Of a stretch of 64,000 bases of DNA, positions 16,664 to 25,766 are shown in pieces (position 1 is the stretch's first letter; each line of letters starts with the position of its first letter). The stretch covers positions 1 through 64,000 of the forward strand of contig NZ_BNBB01000033.1 in the NCBI RefSeq assembly GCF_014654615.1, read 5' to 3'. A model generated the notes under the pieces. It made no database searches, had not been told where the DNA came from, and was given only the letters and a program-made list of their open reading frames with translations. Position numbers and translations under genes: made by a program. The stretch is from Streptosporangium violaceochromogenes. GTDB taxonomy: Bacteria > Actinomycetota > Actinomycetes > Streptosporangiales > Streptosporangiaceae.

Positions 16664-19150
16664 TCACCGCTTCCCGTTCGCTTCGCGGGCGGACGCCACG
16701 CCGGAGAGGCGCCCGGCGGTCGCCCCGCCCGGCCCACTCCCGATCTTGACGATGTCGCCGGCAGCGGCCCGCAGGTCACGGGTCACCGAGCGGCCGCCGG
16801 AGTTCGCCGGCAGCCAGACCACCCTGTCGGGCAGGTCGGCGATCCGTACCGGCAGGCTCAGCGAGCCGCCCTCGGCGGCGATGGTGATCGTGCCGCCGTC
16901 GGCGGCACCGGACTCGGCCGCGGTGGCCGCCGACACCAGCGCCTCGCCCTGGCGGGCGGTGCCCGCCAGGTACGGCTCGCCGTCCTGCAGGCGGCCGTCG
17001 TCGAGCAGCAGGTGCCAGGTGGCGAGGATCGCCTCCCCAGCGCGCGGGAGAGGGCTCACCCTGCCGCCGGCGCGCGGGGCCGAGGCCCGGGAGCCGCGCC
17101 AGGCGCCCAGGGAGCCGAGCTCCCGGCGGGCGGCGGCGGGGTCGGGCAGCCCGAGGTGGACGTCCATGTGGTCGGCGAGCGCGGACAGGGCCCGCAGGTC
17201 GCTCATGATCCCGGGAACGGCGAGCGCCTCCTCGAAGGTGCGGCCCCGTCCCTCCCAGCTCACGAACGTCCCGGACTTCTCGGCCACCGCCGCGACCGGC
17301 AGCACCACGTCGGCGCGGTCGGTGACCGCGCTGGCGCGCTGCTCCAGGCTCACGATGAACGGAGTGTTCTCCAGGGCCGCCAGGGCGGCCTCGGGGTCGG
17401 CCAGGTCGTAGGGGTCGACCCCGGCGACGACGAGGGCGTCCAGCTCCCCGTCGAGCGCCGCCGAAAGGATGCCGGAGGTGTCACGGCCCGGCACCCAGGG
17501 CAGGGAGGAGACGTTCCAGGCCCTGGCCACCTCGGCGCGGGCGGCCTCGTCGTCGATGGGGCGCCCGATCGGCAGAAGGTTCGGCAGAACCCCGGCCTCG
17601 ACGGCGCCGCGCTCGCCGGCGCGGCGCGGCACCCAGGCCAGGCGCGCGCCGGTGGCTCCCGCGAGCCGTACCAGCGCCGAGAGCGCGCCCGGCACGGCGG
17701 CGAGCCGCTCACCGGCGAGGATGACCGCGCCGGGCCTTCTGACCGCCTGGGCGGCCGGGGACAGGCCCGCGGCCAGCTCCTCGACGGCGGAGGTCTCTGC
17801 GCCGGGCAGCGTGCGTACCAGCGTGCCGCCCATCTTGGCCAGGCCGGGGGTGGCGAACGGCGCGATCGAGAAGACCTTCAGGCCCTGCTTGCGCCACGCC
17901 TTGCGCAGGCGCAGGAAGACGATCGGCGACTCCTCCTCCGGCTCGAAGCCCACCAGGAGCACCGCCGGGGCCGTCTCCAGGTCGCGGTAGCGGACCTCGA
18001 TGCCCTTGCCGGCGACGGCGTGGGCGAGGAACTGCGCCTCCTCGGCGGAGTGGGGCCGGCTGCGGAAGTCGACGTCGTTGGTGCCGAGGGCGATCCGGGC
18101 GAACTTGGCGTAGCCGTACGCCTCCTCGACGGTCAGGCGACCGCCGGTCAGCACGCCGGCACGCCCCCGGGCCGCCCGCAGGCCCCTGGCCGCGACGGCG
18201 AACGCCTCCGGCCAGGAGGCCGGCACCAGCCGGCCCTCCTCGTCACGGACGAGGGGGGTCTTGAGCCGGTCGGGCTGGGTGGCGTAGGTGAAGGCCCAGC
18301 GCCCCTTGTCGCAGTTCCACTCCTCGTTGACCTCCGGGTCGTCCCCGGCCAGACGGCGGGTGACCCTGCCCCGGCGGTGGTCGACGCGCAGCGAGCAGCC
18401 GCTGGCGCAGTGCTCGCACGCGCCGGGCGTGGAGACCAGGTCGAACGGCCGGGCCTGGAAGCGGTAGGCGGCGCCGGTCAGCGCGCCCACCGGGCAGATC
18501 TGGACGGTGTTGCCGGAGAAGTAGGACTCGAACGGCTCGCCGTCGGCGGTGCGCACCTGTTCCTTGGCCCCGCGCTCGAAGAACTCGATGAGCGGGTCTC
18601 CGGCGATCTCGTCGGAGAAGCGGATGCAGCGGGCGCACTGCACGCAGCGCTCGCGGTCGAGCAGCACCTCGGTCGAGAGGGCGATGGGCTTTTCGAAGAC
18701 GCGCTTCCTCTCCTCGAAGCGGCTCTCGCCCTGGCCGTTGGACATGGCCTGGTTCTGCAGGGGGCACTCGCCGCCCTTGTCGCAGACCGGGCAGTCCAGG
18801 GGGTGGTTCAGCAGCAGCAGTTCCATGACGCCGCGCTGCGCCTTCTCGGCGACCGGGGAGGTGAGCTGGGTCTGCACGACCATGCCCGGCGCGACCTCGA
18901 TGGCGCAGGAGGGCTGCGGCTTGGGGAAGCCCCGGCCGTTGCCCGCGTCGGGGATCTCCACCAGGCACTGGCGGCAGTTGGCCGCGGGCTCCAGCAGCGG
19001 GTGGTCACAGAACCGGGGGATCTGGATGCCGAGCAACTCGGCCGCCCGGATGATCAGCGTTCCCTTGGGGACGCTGACCTGGAAACCGTCGATGGTGAGG
19101 GTTACCAGGTCTACCGGCGTCTGGGTCGGGGTGGTCGCTTCGACGGTCAT
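16664..19150 (-). CDS. nuoG: NADH-quinone oxidoreductase subunit G
   Basis: This 828-aa protein carries an N-terminal [2Fe-2S] domain (C-D-HPLLEPAANCRQC). Next is the His/Cys-ligated N5 site (HPLDCPVCDKGGEC) and the N4 ligands (CVQCARC with a later CPVGAL). A CEHCASGC...NCDKGRW set then ligates the extra N7 cluster, which only some bacteria keep. The remaining 500 residues are a molybdopterin-oxidoreductase-like fold, probably without cofactor. The ATG was chosen at the start of TIDGFQVSVPKG homology; the 39 codons before it are a frame extension. A 67-bp gap separates it from nuoF. Confidence 0.95.
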   Translation of the reverse strand: MTVEATTPTQTPVDLVTLTIDGFQVSVPKGTLIIRAAELLGIQIPRFCDHPLLEPAANCRQCLVEIPDAGNGRGFPKPQPSCAIEVAPGMVVQTQLTSPVAEKAQRGVMELLLLNHPLDCPVCDKGGECPLQNQAMSNGQGESRFEERKRVFEKPIALSTEVLLDRERCVQCARCIRFSDEIAGDPLIEFFERGAKEQVRTADGEPFESYFSGNTVQICPVGALTGAAYRFQARPFDLVSTPGACEHCASGCSLRVDHRRGRVTRRLAGDDPEVNEEWNCDKGRWAFTYATQPDRLKTPLVRDEEGRLVPASWPEAFAVAARGLRAARGRAGVLTGGRLTVEEAYGYAKFARIALGTNDVDFRSRPHSAEEAQFLAHAVAGKGIEVRYRDLETAPAVLLVGFEPEEESPIVFLRLRKAWRKQGLKVFSIAPFATPGLAKMGGTLVRTLPGAETSAVEELAAGLSPAAQAVRRPGAVILAGERLAAVPGALSALVRLAGATGARLAWVPRRAGERGAVEAGVLPNLLPIGRPIDDEAARAEVARAWNVSSLPWVPGRDTSGILSAALDGELDALVVAGVDPYDLADPEAALAALENTPFIVSLEQRASAVTDRADVVLPVAAVAEKSGTFVSWEGRGRTFEEALAVPGIMSDLRALSALADHMDVHLGLPDPAAARRELGSLGAWRGSRASAPRAGGRVSPLPRAGEAILATWHLLLDDGRLQDGEPYLAGTARQGEALVSAATAAESGAADGGTITIAAEGGSLSLPVRIADLPDRVVWLPANSGGRSVTRDLRAAAGDIVKIGSGPGGATAGRLSGVASAREANGKR

Positions 19151-19217
19151 GGCGTCTCCTCCGTCGGCCCGATGGCCGAAACGGTGCCGTGCTTGCTGGT
19201 TGCCGCGCCCTTCCCGG

Positions 19218-20504
19218 TCACTTTCCCCCCCACAGCGTGGAGGCGGCGTGATCGAACGGGCAGCCACCGATCTCGAAGTGCTGGAGGTACTCGTCGCGGA
19301 AGTACTGCACCGACGAGTGGATGGGGCTGGTGGCGCCGTCGCCCAGGGCGCAGAAGGAGCGGCCCAGGATGTTGTCGGCGATGTCGGTGATCGTGGACAG
19401 GTCCTCCTCGGTGCCCTGCCCCTTCTCCAGCCGCTTGAGCACCTGCTTGAGCCAGAAGGTGCCCTCCCTGCAGGGGGTGCACTTGCCGCAGGACTCGTGC
19501 GCGTAGAACTCCGTCCAGCGCAGGACGGCGCGCACCACGCAGGTGGTCTCGTCGAAGATCTGCAGGGCCCGGGTGCCGAGCATGGACCCCTTGGCCCCGA
19601 CCGACTCGAAGTCCAGCGGGACGTCCAGATGCTCGTCGGTGAAGATCGGGGTGCTCGATCCTCCGGGGGTCCAGAACTTGAGCCGGTGCCCCTGGCGGAT
19701 GCCTCCGGCCATGTCGAGCAGTTCGCGCAGCGTGATGCCGAGCGGGGCCTCGAACTGGCCGGGCCGGGTGACGTGGCCGCTCAGCGAGAAGATGCCGAAG
19801 CCCTTGGACTTCTCGGTGCCCATCCCCGCGAACCAGCCGGCCCCGTGGGTGATGATCGAGGGAACGCTGGCGATCGACTCCACGTTGTTCACGACAGTCG
19901 GCGAGGCGTAAAGCCCCGCCACCGCCGGGAAGGGGGGCTTGAGCCGAGGTTGGCCGCGAAAGCCCTCCAGGGAGTCCAGCAGCGCCGTCTCCTCCCCGCA
20001 GATGTAGGCGCCCGCCCCGCTGTGCACGGCGAGCTCCAGGCTGAAGCCGGAGTCGAAGATGTTCTCGCCCAGCAGGCCCTTGCCGTAGGCTTCGATCACG
20101 GCGGCCTGCAGGCGGCGGATGACGTGCAGCACCTCGCCACGCACGTAGATGAAGGCGTGGTTGGCCCGGATGGCGTAGCAGGCGATGACGATGCCCTCGA
20201 TCAGCGAGTGAGGGTTGGCCATCATCAGCGGGATGTCCTTGCAGGTTCCCGGCTCGGACTCGTCGGCGTTGACCACCAGGTAGTGCGGCTTGCCGTCACC
20301 CTGGGGGATGAACCCCCACTTCATGCCGGTGGGGAAGCCCGCGCCGCCGCGGCCGCGCAGGCCGGAGTCCTTCACGGCCTGGATGATGGCGTCGGGGTCC
20401 ATGCCCAGCGCCTTCCTGGCCGCCGAGTAGTCGCCGTAGCCGTCCAGGGTGAAGGAGTCGGGCTGATCCCAGTTGGCCGTGAGGACCGGGGTAAGAGTGG
20501 TCAC
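19218..20504 (-). CDS. nuoF: NADH-quinone oxidoreductase subunit F (NADH-binding)
   Basis: This 428-aa protein binds NADH and FMN. GLRGRGGAGFPTGMKW is the glycine-rich FMN/NADH loop, and ADESEPGTCKDI and GAGAYICGEETALLDSLEG are conserved. The N3 [4Fe-4S] cluster uses ESCGKCTPCREG and a later SFCALG. It has a GTG start 73 bp after nuoE. It takes hydride from NADH and feeds NuoE and NuoG. Confidence 0.97.
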   Translation of the reverse strand: MTTLTPVLTANWDQPDSFTLDGYGDYSAARKALGMDPDAIIQAVKDSGLRGRGGAGFPTGMKWGFIPQGDGKPHYLVVNADESEPGTCKDIPLMMANPHSLIEGIVIACYAIRANHAFIYVRGEVLHVIRRLQAAVIEAYGKGLLGENIFDSGFSLELAVHSGAGAYICGEETALLDSLEGFRGQPRLKPPFPAVAGLYASPTVVNNVESIASVPSIITHGAGWFAGMGTEKSKGFGIFSLSGHVTRPGQFEAPLGITLRELLDMAGGIRQGHRLKFWTPGGSSTPIFTDEHLDVPLDFESVGAKGSMLGTRALQIFDETTCVVRAVLRWTEFYAHESCGKCTPCREGTFWLKQVLKRLEKGQGTEEDLSTITDIADNILGRSFCALGDGATSPIHSSVQYFRDEYLQHFEIGGCPFDHAASTLWGGK

Positions 20505-20577
20505 CTTGTCTCCTCGCCCAACGGCCCGCCGAGGTGCGACGGGGCCGTGTTGTGCCGATCGGCTCGCTGGCTGCGCT

Positions 20578-21264
20578 TCACTGCTCGGGGGCCTTCCATC
20601 CGTTGGCCTTGGCGACCTTCAGGCCCTCCAGGGAGGCGCCGGCCGCCGGGGGGCCTTCGCCCGCCTGGCCGTCGTACAGGCCCGCCAGCACCCGCGAGGC
20701 CTCTTTGAAGGTGCAGAGCCTGTTGGGACCCCGGGTGGGCGTGACCTCCTCGCCCCGCCGCAGGTCGTCGACGAGCCGCTTGGCCGACTCGGGGGTCTGG
20801 TCGTCGAAGAACTCCCAGTTGACCATCACGACCGGGGCGAAGTCGCAGGCGGCGTTGCACTCAAGCCGTTCCAGCGAGATCTCTCCGTCCGGGGTCACCT
20901 CGTCGTGGCCGACCCCGACGTACTCGGAGAGCTCGTCCCAGATCTGGTCGCCGCCCATGACCGCGCACAGCGTGTTGATGCACACGCCGACGTGGTACCT
21001 CCCCATCGGCCTGCGCTTGTACATCGTGTAGAAGGTGGACACGCCGACGACCTCGGCCTTGCTCAGGCCGAGCATCTCGGCGCAGAACTCGTGGCCGGCG
21101 TCGGAGACGTAGCCGTCCTCGGACTGCACGAGGTGCAGCAGGGGCAGCAGGGCCGACCGCGTCTTGGGGTAGCGGCCGATGATCTCCTTGGCGTCCCTCT
21201 CCAGGCGCGCGCGGACCTCCGGTGCGTAGCCGGTGTTCACGGTGGCCTTCCCCTCCTCGCTCAT
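20578..21264 (-). CDS. nuoE: NADH-quinone oxidoreductase subunit E
   Basis: This 228-aa protein holds the N1a [2Fe-2S] cluster with ligands CINTLC and CNAAC. KEIIGRYPKTRSALLPLLHL and GVSTFYTMY are typical NuoE blocks. The C-terminal 55 residues (after DDLRRGEEVTPTRGPN) are an actinobacterial extension. ATG overlaps the nuoD stop (ATGA). A much longer frame continuing into nuoD is an artefact of GC-rich antisense openness. Confidence 0.95.
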   Translation of the reverse strand: MSEEGKATVNTGYAPEVRARLERDAKEIIGRYPKTRSALLPLLHLVQSEDGYVSDAGHEFCAEMLGLSKAEVVGVSTFYTMYKRRPMGRYHVGVCINTLCAVMGGDQIWDELSEYVGVGHDEVTPDGEISLERLECNAACDFAPVVMVNWEFFDDQTPESAKRLVDDLRRGEEVTPTRGPNRLCTFKEASRVLAGLYDGQAGEGPPAAGASLEGLKVAKANGWKAPEQ

Positions 21265-22586
21265 CGGTCCACACCTCCCATGACCGGGTCGATGGACGCC
21301 ACCGCGGAGATGACGTCGGCGACCATGCCTCCCTCGCACGTCGCCGGCATGGACTGCAGGTTCGTGAACGAGGGGTCGCGGAAGTGTACGCGGTAGGGGC
21401 GGGTGCCGCCGTCGCTGACCACGTGGGCGCCGAGCTCGCCCCGGGGCGACTCGACCGAGGCGTAGGCCTGCCCGGCCGGGACCCGGAAGCCCTCGGTCAC
21501 CAGCTTGAAGTGGTGGATGAGCGCCTCCATCGAGCCGCTCATGATGTGGGCGATGTGGTCGGGCGAGTTGCCCATGCCGTCGGGACCGAGCGCGAGCTGC
21601 GCCGGCCAGCCGATCTTCTTGTCGTCCACCATGACGCGCCCTCCCTTGAGGGGGCCGGACAGCCGGTCGAGGGCCTGCTCGATGATCTTGAGCGACTCCT
21701 CCATCTCGGCCATGCGCACGAGGTAGCGGCCGTAGACGTCGCCGGTCTTCTCGGTCGGGACGTCGAACTCGTAGGTCTCGTAGCCGCAGTAGGGCTGCGA
21801 CTTGCGCAGGTCCCACGGCAGGCCCGCGGCCCGCAGCATCGGGCCGGTGACGCCGAGCGCCATGCAGCCGGTGAGGTCGAGGTAGGCGACGTCCTTGGTG
21901 CGGGCCAGGTAGACCGGGTTGGCGTCGAGCATCTTGCGCAGGTCCTCGATGCGCCCCGGCATGACCTTCAGCAGCTCGCCGACCTTGTCCACCGCGCCCG
22001 CCGGAAGGTCGACGGAGACGCCGCCAGGACGGACGTAGGCCATGTTCATCCGCAGGCCGGTGATGTACTCCATCACGTCGAGCACCATCTCGCGCTCGCG
22101 GGCGCCGAAGAGGAACGGCGTGGTCGCGCCCAGCTCCATGCCGAAGGTGCCGATGGCCACCATGTGCGAGGAGATGCGGGTCAGCTCCATCATCATCACG
22201 CGGATGGCCTGGGCCCGCTCGGGGATCCGGTCGGTGATGCCCAGCAGCTTCTCGACGCCCATGCAGTAGGCGGTCTCGTTGAAGATCGGCGCGAGGTAGT
22301 CCATGCGGGTGACGAACGTGGTCCCCTGGGTCCACGTCCGAAACTCCATGTTCTTCTCGATGCCGGTGTGGAGGTAGCCGATGACCGTGCGGGCCTCGGT
22401 GACCGTCTCGCCGTCGAGGTTCAGGATCAGGCGGAGCACCCCGTGCGTGGACGGGTGCTGCGGGCCCATGTTGATGACGAGCTTCTCGTCCTGCTGCCCG
22501 CTGAGGGTCTCGATCAGCTCCGTCCAGTCGTTGCCGGAGACGGTGTAGACCGTGCCCTCGGTGGCCTCCTCATAGGGAGCGCTCAT
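21261..22586 (-). CDS. nuoD: NADH-quinone oxidoreductase subunit D
   Basis: This 441-aa 49-kDa-type subunit forms the quinone site with NuoB. NMGPQHPSTHGVLRLILNLDGE and GYLHTGIEKNMEFRTW contain the conserved quinone-site residues. MMELTRISSHMVAIGTFGMELGA and FREPGL-type motifs (here IHHFKLVTEGFRVPAGQAYASVESPRGELGAHV) follow. It is separate from NuoC, unlike the fused enterobacterial form. It overlaps nuoC and nuoE by 4 bp at each end. Confidence 0.96.
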   Translation of the reverse strand: MSAPYEEATEGTVYTVSGNDWTELIETLSGQQDEKLVINMGPQHPSTHGVLRLILNLDGETVTEARTVIGYLHTGIEKNMEFRTWTQGTTFVTRMDYLAPIFNETAYCMGVEKLLGITDRIPERAQAIRVMMMELTRISSHMVAIGTFGMELGATTPFLFGAREREMVLDVMEYITGLRMNMAYVRPGGVSVDLPAGAVDKVGELLKVMPGRIEDLRKMLDANPVYLARTKDVAYLDLTGCMALGVTGPMLRAAGLPWDLRKSQPYCGYETYEFDVPTEKTGDVYGRYLVRMAEMEESLKIIEQALDRLSGPLKGGRVMVDDKKIGWPAQLALGPDGMGNSPDHIAHIMSGSMEALIHHFKLVTEGFRVPAGQAYASVESPRGELGAHVVSDGGTRPYRVHFRDPSFTNLQSMPATCEGGMVADVISAVASIDPVMGGVDR

Positions 22587-23269
22587 GAGTAGGACCTCCT
22601 CTGGTCCGGCGCGGGGATCTCGGCGCCGCGGTACTCGACCGGGATGCCGCCGAGCGGGTAGTCCTTGCGCTGGGGGTGGCCGTCCCAGTCGTCGGGCATC
22701 ATGATGCGGGTCAGCGCCGGATGACCGTCGAAGATGATGCCGAAGAAGTCCCAGGTTTCCCGTTCGTGCCAGTCATGGGTCGGGTAGACCGGGACGGTGG
22801 AGGGAATGTGGGGGTCGGCGTCGGGGCAGGACACCTCCAGGCGCAGGCGCCGGTTGTGCGTGATCGAGCACAGGTGGATCACCGCGCGCAGTTCCTCGCC
22901 CTCAAGGTGCGGGTAGTGCACGCCGGAGACGCCGAGCGAGAGCTCGAAGCGGAGCCCGGGGTCGTCGCGCAGGGCCTGGGCGACCTCGACGAGCCGCTCG
23001 CGCCTGACGTGGAAGGTCAGCTCGCCCCGGTCGACGACGACGCGCTCGACGGCGTCGGAGAAGCGTCCGCCGAGTGCCCGGTCCAGTTCGTCGGCCACGG
23101 TGTCGAAGTAGCCGCCGTAGGGGCGGGGGGTGGACAGCTCGGGCTTGCGCCGTACGACCAGGCCCCCGTAACCGGAGGTGTCCCCGGTGCCCGAGGCCCC
23201 GAACATGCCCCGGCGGGCGATCGGCTCCTCGGGGACCTGGGGGACCTCGGGGAGGTTGTCAGTGCTCAT
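22583..23269 (-). CDS. nuoC: NADH-quinone oxidoreductase subunit C
   Basis: This 228-aa 30-kDa-type subunit has the signature YPTHDWHERETWDFFGIIFDGHP followed by RIMMPDDWDGHPQRKDYPLGG. The N-terminal 50 residues are low in similarity and may be flexible. It starts 37 bp after nuoB and overlaps nuoD. It is a structural component of the connecting module. Confidence 0.96.
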   Translation of the reverse strand: MSTDNLPEVPQVPEEPIARRGMFGASGTGDTSGYGGLVVRRKPELSTPRPYGGYFDTVADELDRALGGRFSDAVERVVVDRGELTFHVRRERLVEVAQALRDDPGLRFELSLGVSGVHYPHLEGEELRAVIHLCSITHNRRLRLEVSCPDADPHIPSTVPVYPTHDWHERETWDFFGIIFDGHPALTRIMMPDDWDGHPQRKDYPLGGIPVEYRGAEIPAPDQRRSYS

Positions 23270-23306
23270 CGGTCGCCTACCGCTCCTCCCAAGCCCGGTG
23301 CGCGCC

Positions 23307-23858
23307 TCATTTGCCGGTCCCCTGCTCGATCAGGGGGAGCGACCTCAGGGCCTGCTGTTCGAGTTCGTCGATCTGCTTGGCCCGGTGCGCACCGAACTTC
23401 ATGTTCTGGATCTTGTCGTGCAGCTTCACGATCGCGTCGATGAGCATCTCGGGCCTCGGCGGGCAGCCGGGAAGGTAGATGTCGACGGGAACGACGTGGT
23501 CCACGCCCTGCACGATGGCGTAGTTGTTGAACATGCCGCCGCTGGAGGCGCACACGCCCATGGCGATGACCCACTTGGGCTCGGCCATCTGGTCGTAGAT
23601 CTGGCGCAGCACAGGGGCCATCTTCTGCGACAGCCGGCCCGCCACGATCATCAGGTCGGCCTGGCGGGGGGAGGCCGACGCCCGCTCCATGCCGAAGCGC
23701 GCCAGGTCGTGCTTGGGTCCTCCGGTGGACATCAGCTCGATCGCGCAGCAGGCGAGGCCGAAGGTCGCCGGCCAGACGGAGTTCTTACGCGCCCAGCCGG
23801 CCACCTGCTCGACCGTGCTGAGCATGAACCCGCTCGGAAGTTTCTCTTCAAGACCCAT
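23307..23858 (-). CDS. nuoB: NADH-quinone oxidoreductase subunit B
   Basis: This 183-aa protein binds the terminal N2 [4Fe-4S] cluster that reduces menaquinone. The tandem cysteines of GLACCAIELMSTGGPKHDLARFG, plus MGVCASSGG and YLPGCPPRPE, are present. The ATG is 2 bp after the nuoA stop. The extended upstream frame was rejected because it overlaps nuoA. Confidence 0.97.
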   Translation of the reverse strand: MGLEEKLPSGFMLSTVEQVAGWARKNSVWPATFGLACCAIELMSTGGPKHDLARFGMERASASPRQADLMIVAGRLSQKMAPVLRQIYDQMAEPKWVIAMGVCASSGGMFNNYAIVQGVDHVVPVDIYLPGCPPRPEMLIDAIVKLHDKIQNMKFGAHRAKQIDELEQQALRSLPLIEQGTGK

Positions 23859-23860
23859 AG

Positions 23861-24220
23861 CTAGTCCCAGTCCAGACCCTTGCGGCGCCACACGTACGCG
23901 TAGGCGACGAGCACGGTGACGATGAACAGCACCATCTCGACCAGCCCGAACAGCCCGAGCCGGTTGAAGGCGACCGCCCACGGATAAAGGAAGATGATCT
24001 CGATGTCGAACACGATGAAGAGCATCGCGGTGATCATGTACTTCAGCGGGAAGCGACCTCCGCCCACCGGCTGCGGCGTCGGCTCGATGCCGCATTCGTA
24101 GGCGTCCAGCTTCGCGCGGTTCCAGCGCCTGGGACCGGTGAAGGGCGCGACCGTCACCGAGAAGATCGCGAATCCCGCCGCGAGAACGGCGAGCACCAGG
24201 ATGGGTGCGTACAACTCCAT
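23861..24220 (-). CDS. nuoA: NADH-quinone oxidoreductase subunit A
   Basis: This 119-aa protein has three transmembrane helices. The quinone-loop motif DAYECGIEPTPQPVGGGRFPLKYM and FDIEIIFLYPWAV with its membrane glutamate are diagnostic. A GGAGAGGAGG region lies about 8 nt before the ATG. It is the first gene of the 14-gene nuo cluster. The 133 bp before it contains only a weak Rex-like pattern, and the strong Rex operator is one gene further upstream. Confidence 0.96.
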   Translation of the reverse strand: MELYAPILVLAVLAAGFAIFSVTVAPFTGPRRWNRAKLDAYECGIEPTPQPVGGGRFPLKYMITAMLFIVFDIEIIFLYPWAVAFNRLGLFGLVEMVLFIVTVLVAYAYVWRRKGLDWD

Positions 24221-24353
24221 CGCTACGCCTCCTCTCCCATCTCCACGCGCGCCGGCGCGTAGCTCATCATGTCGTTTCGTTGTGCGAATCGCTGTGCAAA
24301 TGTAGATAGGGCGGCCATCGCTCCCCGTCCTAGGCGCCGGACGTCCGTCACGG

Positions 24354-25631
24354 TCATGCCGATGGCGCGACCTTCGACAGGGCGTTGATGATGCGGTCCG
24401 ACGCATCGCCCCGCCGGTCGGTGAGGTTAGCAAGCAGCTTCAGCGCGAAGCGCATCAGGCGGGGATGTGGCAGCGCGTGACGCGTGGCGAAGTTCATCAC
24501 CCCGCGGTGGCCGATGAGTTCCACGAAACCCCGGCCCAGGGTGAAATATCCACCATAGGCGTCTTTCAACGCCTGGGGGTAAGCTCTCAGAACTCGCTCG
24601 CGCTGGGCGGGGGTCATCCGGCCGAGCGCCTGGACGACGGTCTCGGCCGCGACCCTCCCGCTCTCCATCGCGTAGGCGATGCCCTCGCCGTTGAACGGGT
24701 TGATCATCCCTCCCGCGTCGCCGACCAGCACCAGGCCCCGGGTGTAGTGCGGCTGGCGGTTGAAGGCCATCGGCAGCGCCGCCCCCCGGATGGGGGAGGT
24801 CATGTTCTCCTCGACGTAGCCCCACTCGGCCGGCATGCCCTTCACCCAGCGCCTGAGCAGGTCGCGGTAGTCCATGCCCTTGAATGCCTCGCTGGTGTTC
24901 AGCAGGCCGAGCCCCACGTTGGAGGTGCCGTCGCCGACCCCGAAGATCCAGCCGTAGCCGGGTAGCAGGGTTTCGCCGTCCCACAGCTCCAGCCACGTCT
25001 CCAGATAGTCGTCGTCGTGGCGCGGGCTGGTGAAGTAGGTCCGTACGGCGACGCCCATCGGGCGGTCCTCGCGCTTGTGCAGCCCCATCGCCAGGGAGAT
25101 CCGGGTGGAGTTGCCGTCGGCGGCCACCACGAGACGGGAGCGGTAGGAGACCTCCTCCCCGTCCTTTCTGGCGCGCACCCCCACGATGTGACCGCTGCGG
25201 TCGTCGAGGATGGGGGCGGTGACGTTGACGCCCTGCAGCAGGCGGGCGCCGCCGCGCACCGCGGTGGCGGCCAGGATCTCGTCGAAGTCCTGGCGGGTGC
25301 GGACCAGCCCGAAGTCCGGGAAGCTGGAGAGCTGGGGCCAGTCGAGCTCGAAGCGCAGACCTCCGCCGACCACGCGCAGCCCCTTGTTCCTCACCCAGCC
25401 GGGAGCGTCGATGTCGACTCCCATGGCGATGAGCTGCTTGACGGCGCGGGGGGTCAGCCCGTCACCGCAGACTTTTTCCCGGGGAAAGGTGGTCTTCTCC
25501 AGCAACAGGACGTCGAGTCCGGCCTGTGCGAGATGGAAAGCGGTTGTCGAACCGGCTGGCCCGGCGCCGACGACGATGACGTCGGCGTCAGCCTCAGCGA
25601 CGTTCCGCCGTATGGCGGCTGGCACGGTCAC
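24354..25631 (-). CDS. Geranylgeranyl-reductase-family flavoprotein, probable menaquinone reductase (MenJ-like)
   Basis: This 425-aa FAD protein has the Rossmann motif VIVVGAGPAGSTTAFHLAQAG. LLEKTTFPREKVCGDGLTPRAV is diagnostic of the geranylgeranyl reductase family. GLVLVGDAGGMINPFNGEGIAYAMESG is the FAD ribityl-binding motif. In mycobacteria MenJ reduces one double bond of the menaquinone side chain. That function is inferred here because menG, nuo and a prenyl synthase flank the gene. It starts with GTG. It is 133 bp upstream of nuoA, and a Rex operator precedes it, so it is probably the first gene of a Rex-controlled nuo transcript. Confidence 0.85.
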   Translation of the reverse strand: MTVPAAIRRNVAEADADVIVVGAGPAGSTTAFHLAQAGLDVLLLEKTTFPREKVCGDGLTPRAVKQLIAMGVDIDAPGWVRNKGLRVVGGGLRFELDWPQLSSFPDFGLVRTRQDFDEILAATAVRGGARLLQGVNVTAPILDDRSGHIVGVRARKDGEEVSYRSRLVVAADGNSTRISLAMGLHKREDRPMGVAVRTYFTSPRHDDDYLETWLELWDGETLLPGYGWIFGVGDGTSNVGLGLLNTSEAFKGMDYRDLLRRWVKGMPAEWGYVEENMTSPIRGAALPMAFNRQPHYTRGLVLVGDAGGMINPFNGEGIAYAMESGRVAAETVVQALGRMTPAQRERVLRAYPQALKDAYGGYFTLGRGFVELIGHRGVMNFATRHALPHPRLMRFALKLLANLTDRRGDASDRIINALSKVAPSA

Positions 25632-25659
25632 GGGACCTGTCCTGTCCTACCAAGCTTTA

Positions 25660-25686
25660 AGGGCCTCGAACGAGGGGGCCTTTCGT
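25660..25686 (-). terminator. Possible hairpin between menG and the reductase gene
   Basis: Minus-strand GGCCCCCTCG-TT-CGAGGCCC can form a stem with one bulge. It lies about 80 bp after the menG stop and 30 bp before the reductase start. It could terminate menG transcription or sit in the reductase 5' leader. The evidence is sequence pairing only. Confidence 0.3.
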
Positions 25687-25689
25687 TCC

Positions 25690-25709
25690 TTTGTGAAGGT
25701 CTTCACAAA
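25690..25709. promoter_or_regulatory. Rex operator upstream of the menaquinone reductase-nuo genes
   Basis: TTTGTGAAGGTCTTCACAAA has perfect 9-bp arms around a 2-bp centre. It matches the Rex operator consensus TTGTGAA-N6-TTCACAA known from Streptomyces at every conserved base. It lies 59 bp before the GTG of the reductase gene. Rex releases DNA when NADH/NAD+ rises, so low oxygen or excess NADH should induce the downstream genes. A rex gene is present 18 kb away in this window. Confidence 0.9.
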
Positions 25710-25766
25710 CTCATCGGCCCGAAGTCTAGCCCCTTCGCGGTGTGAAGTGTCAGGCGGGTGCTGCTA

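Noticed and set aside
16657..16779. N-terminal extension of nuoH
   Set aside because: It overlaps the end of nuoG in another frame and has no NuoH similarity.
16499..19390. A 963-codon open frame antisense to nuoG and nuoH
   Set aside because: Arg/Gly/Ala-rich translation without domains, directly opposite well-conserved complex I genes. It is a by-product of GC-rich third codon positions.
24280..24299. Rex-like pattern TTGTGC...GTGCAA before nuoA
   Set aside because: Only the outer TTGTG and CAA parts match; the inner TTCAC half is missing. The strong site is one gene upstream.
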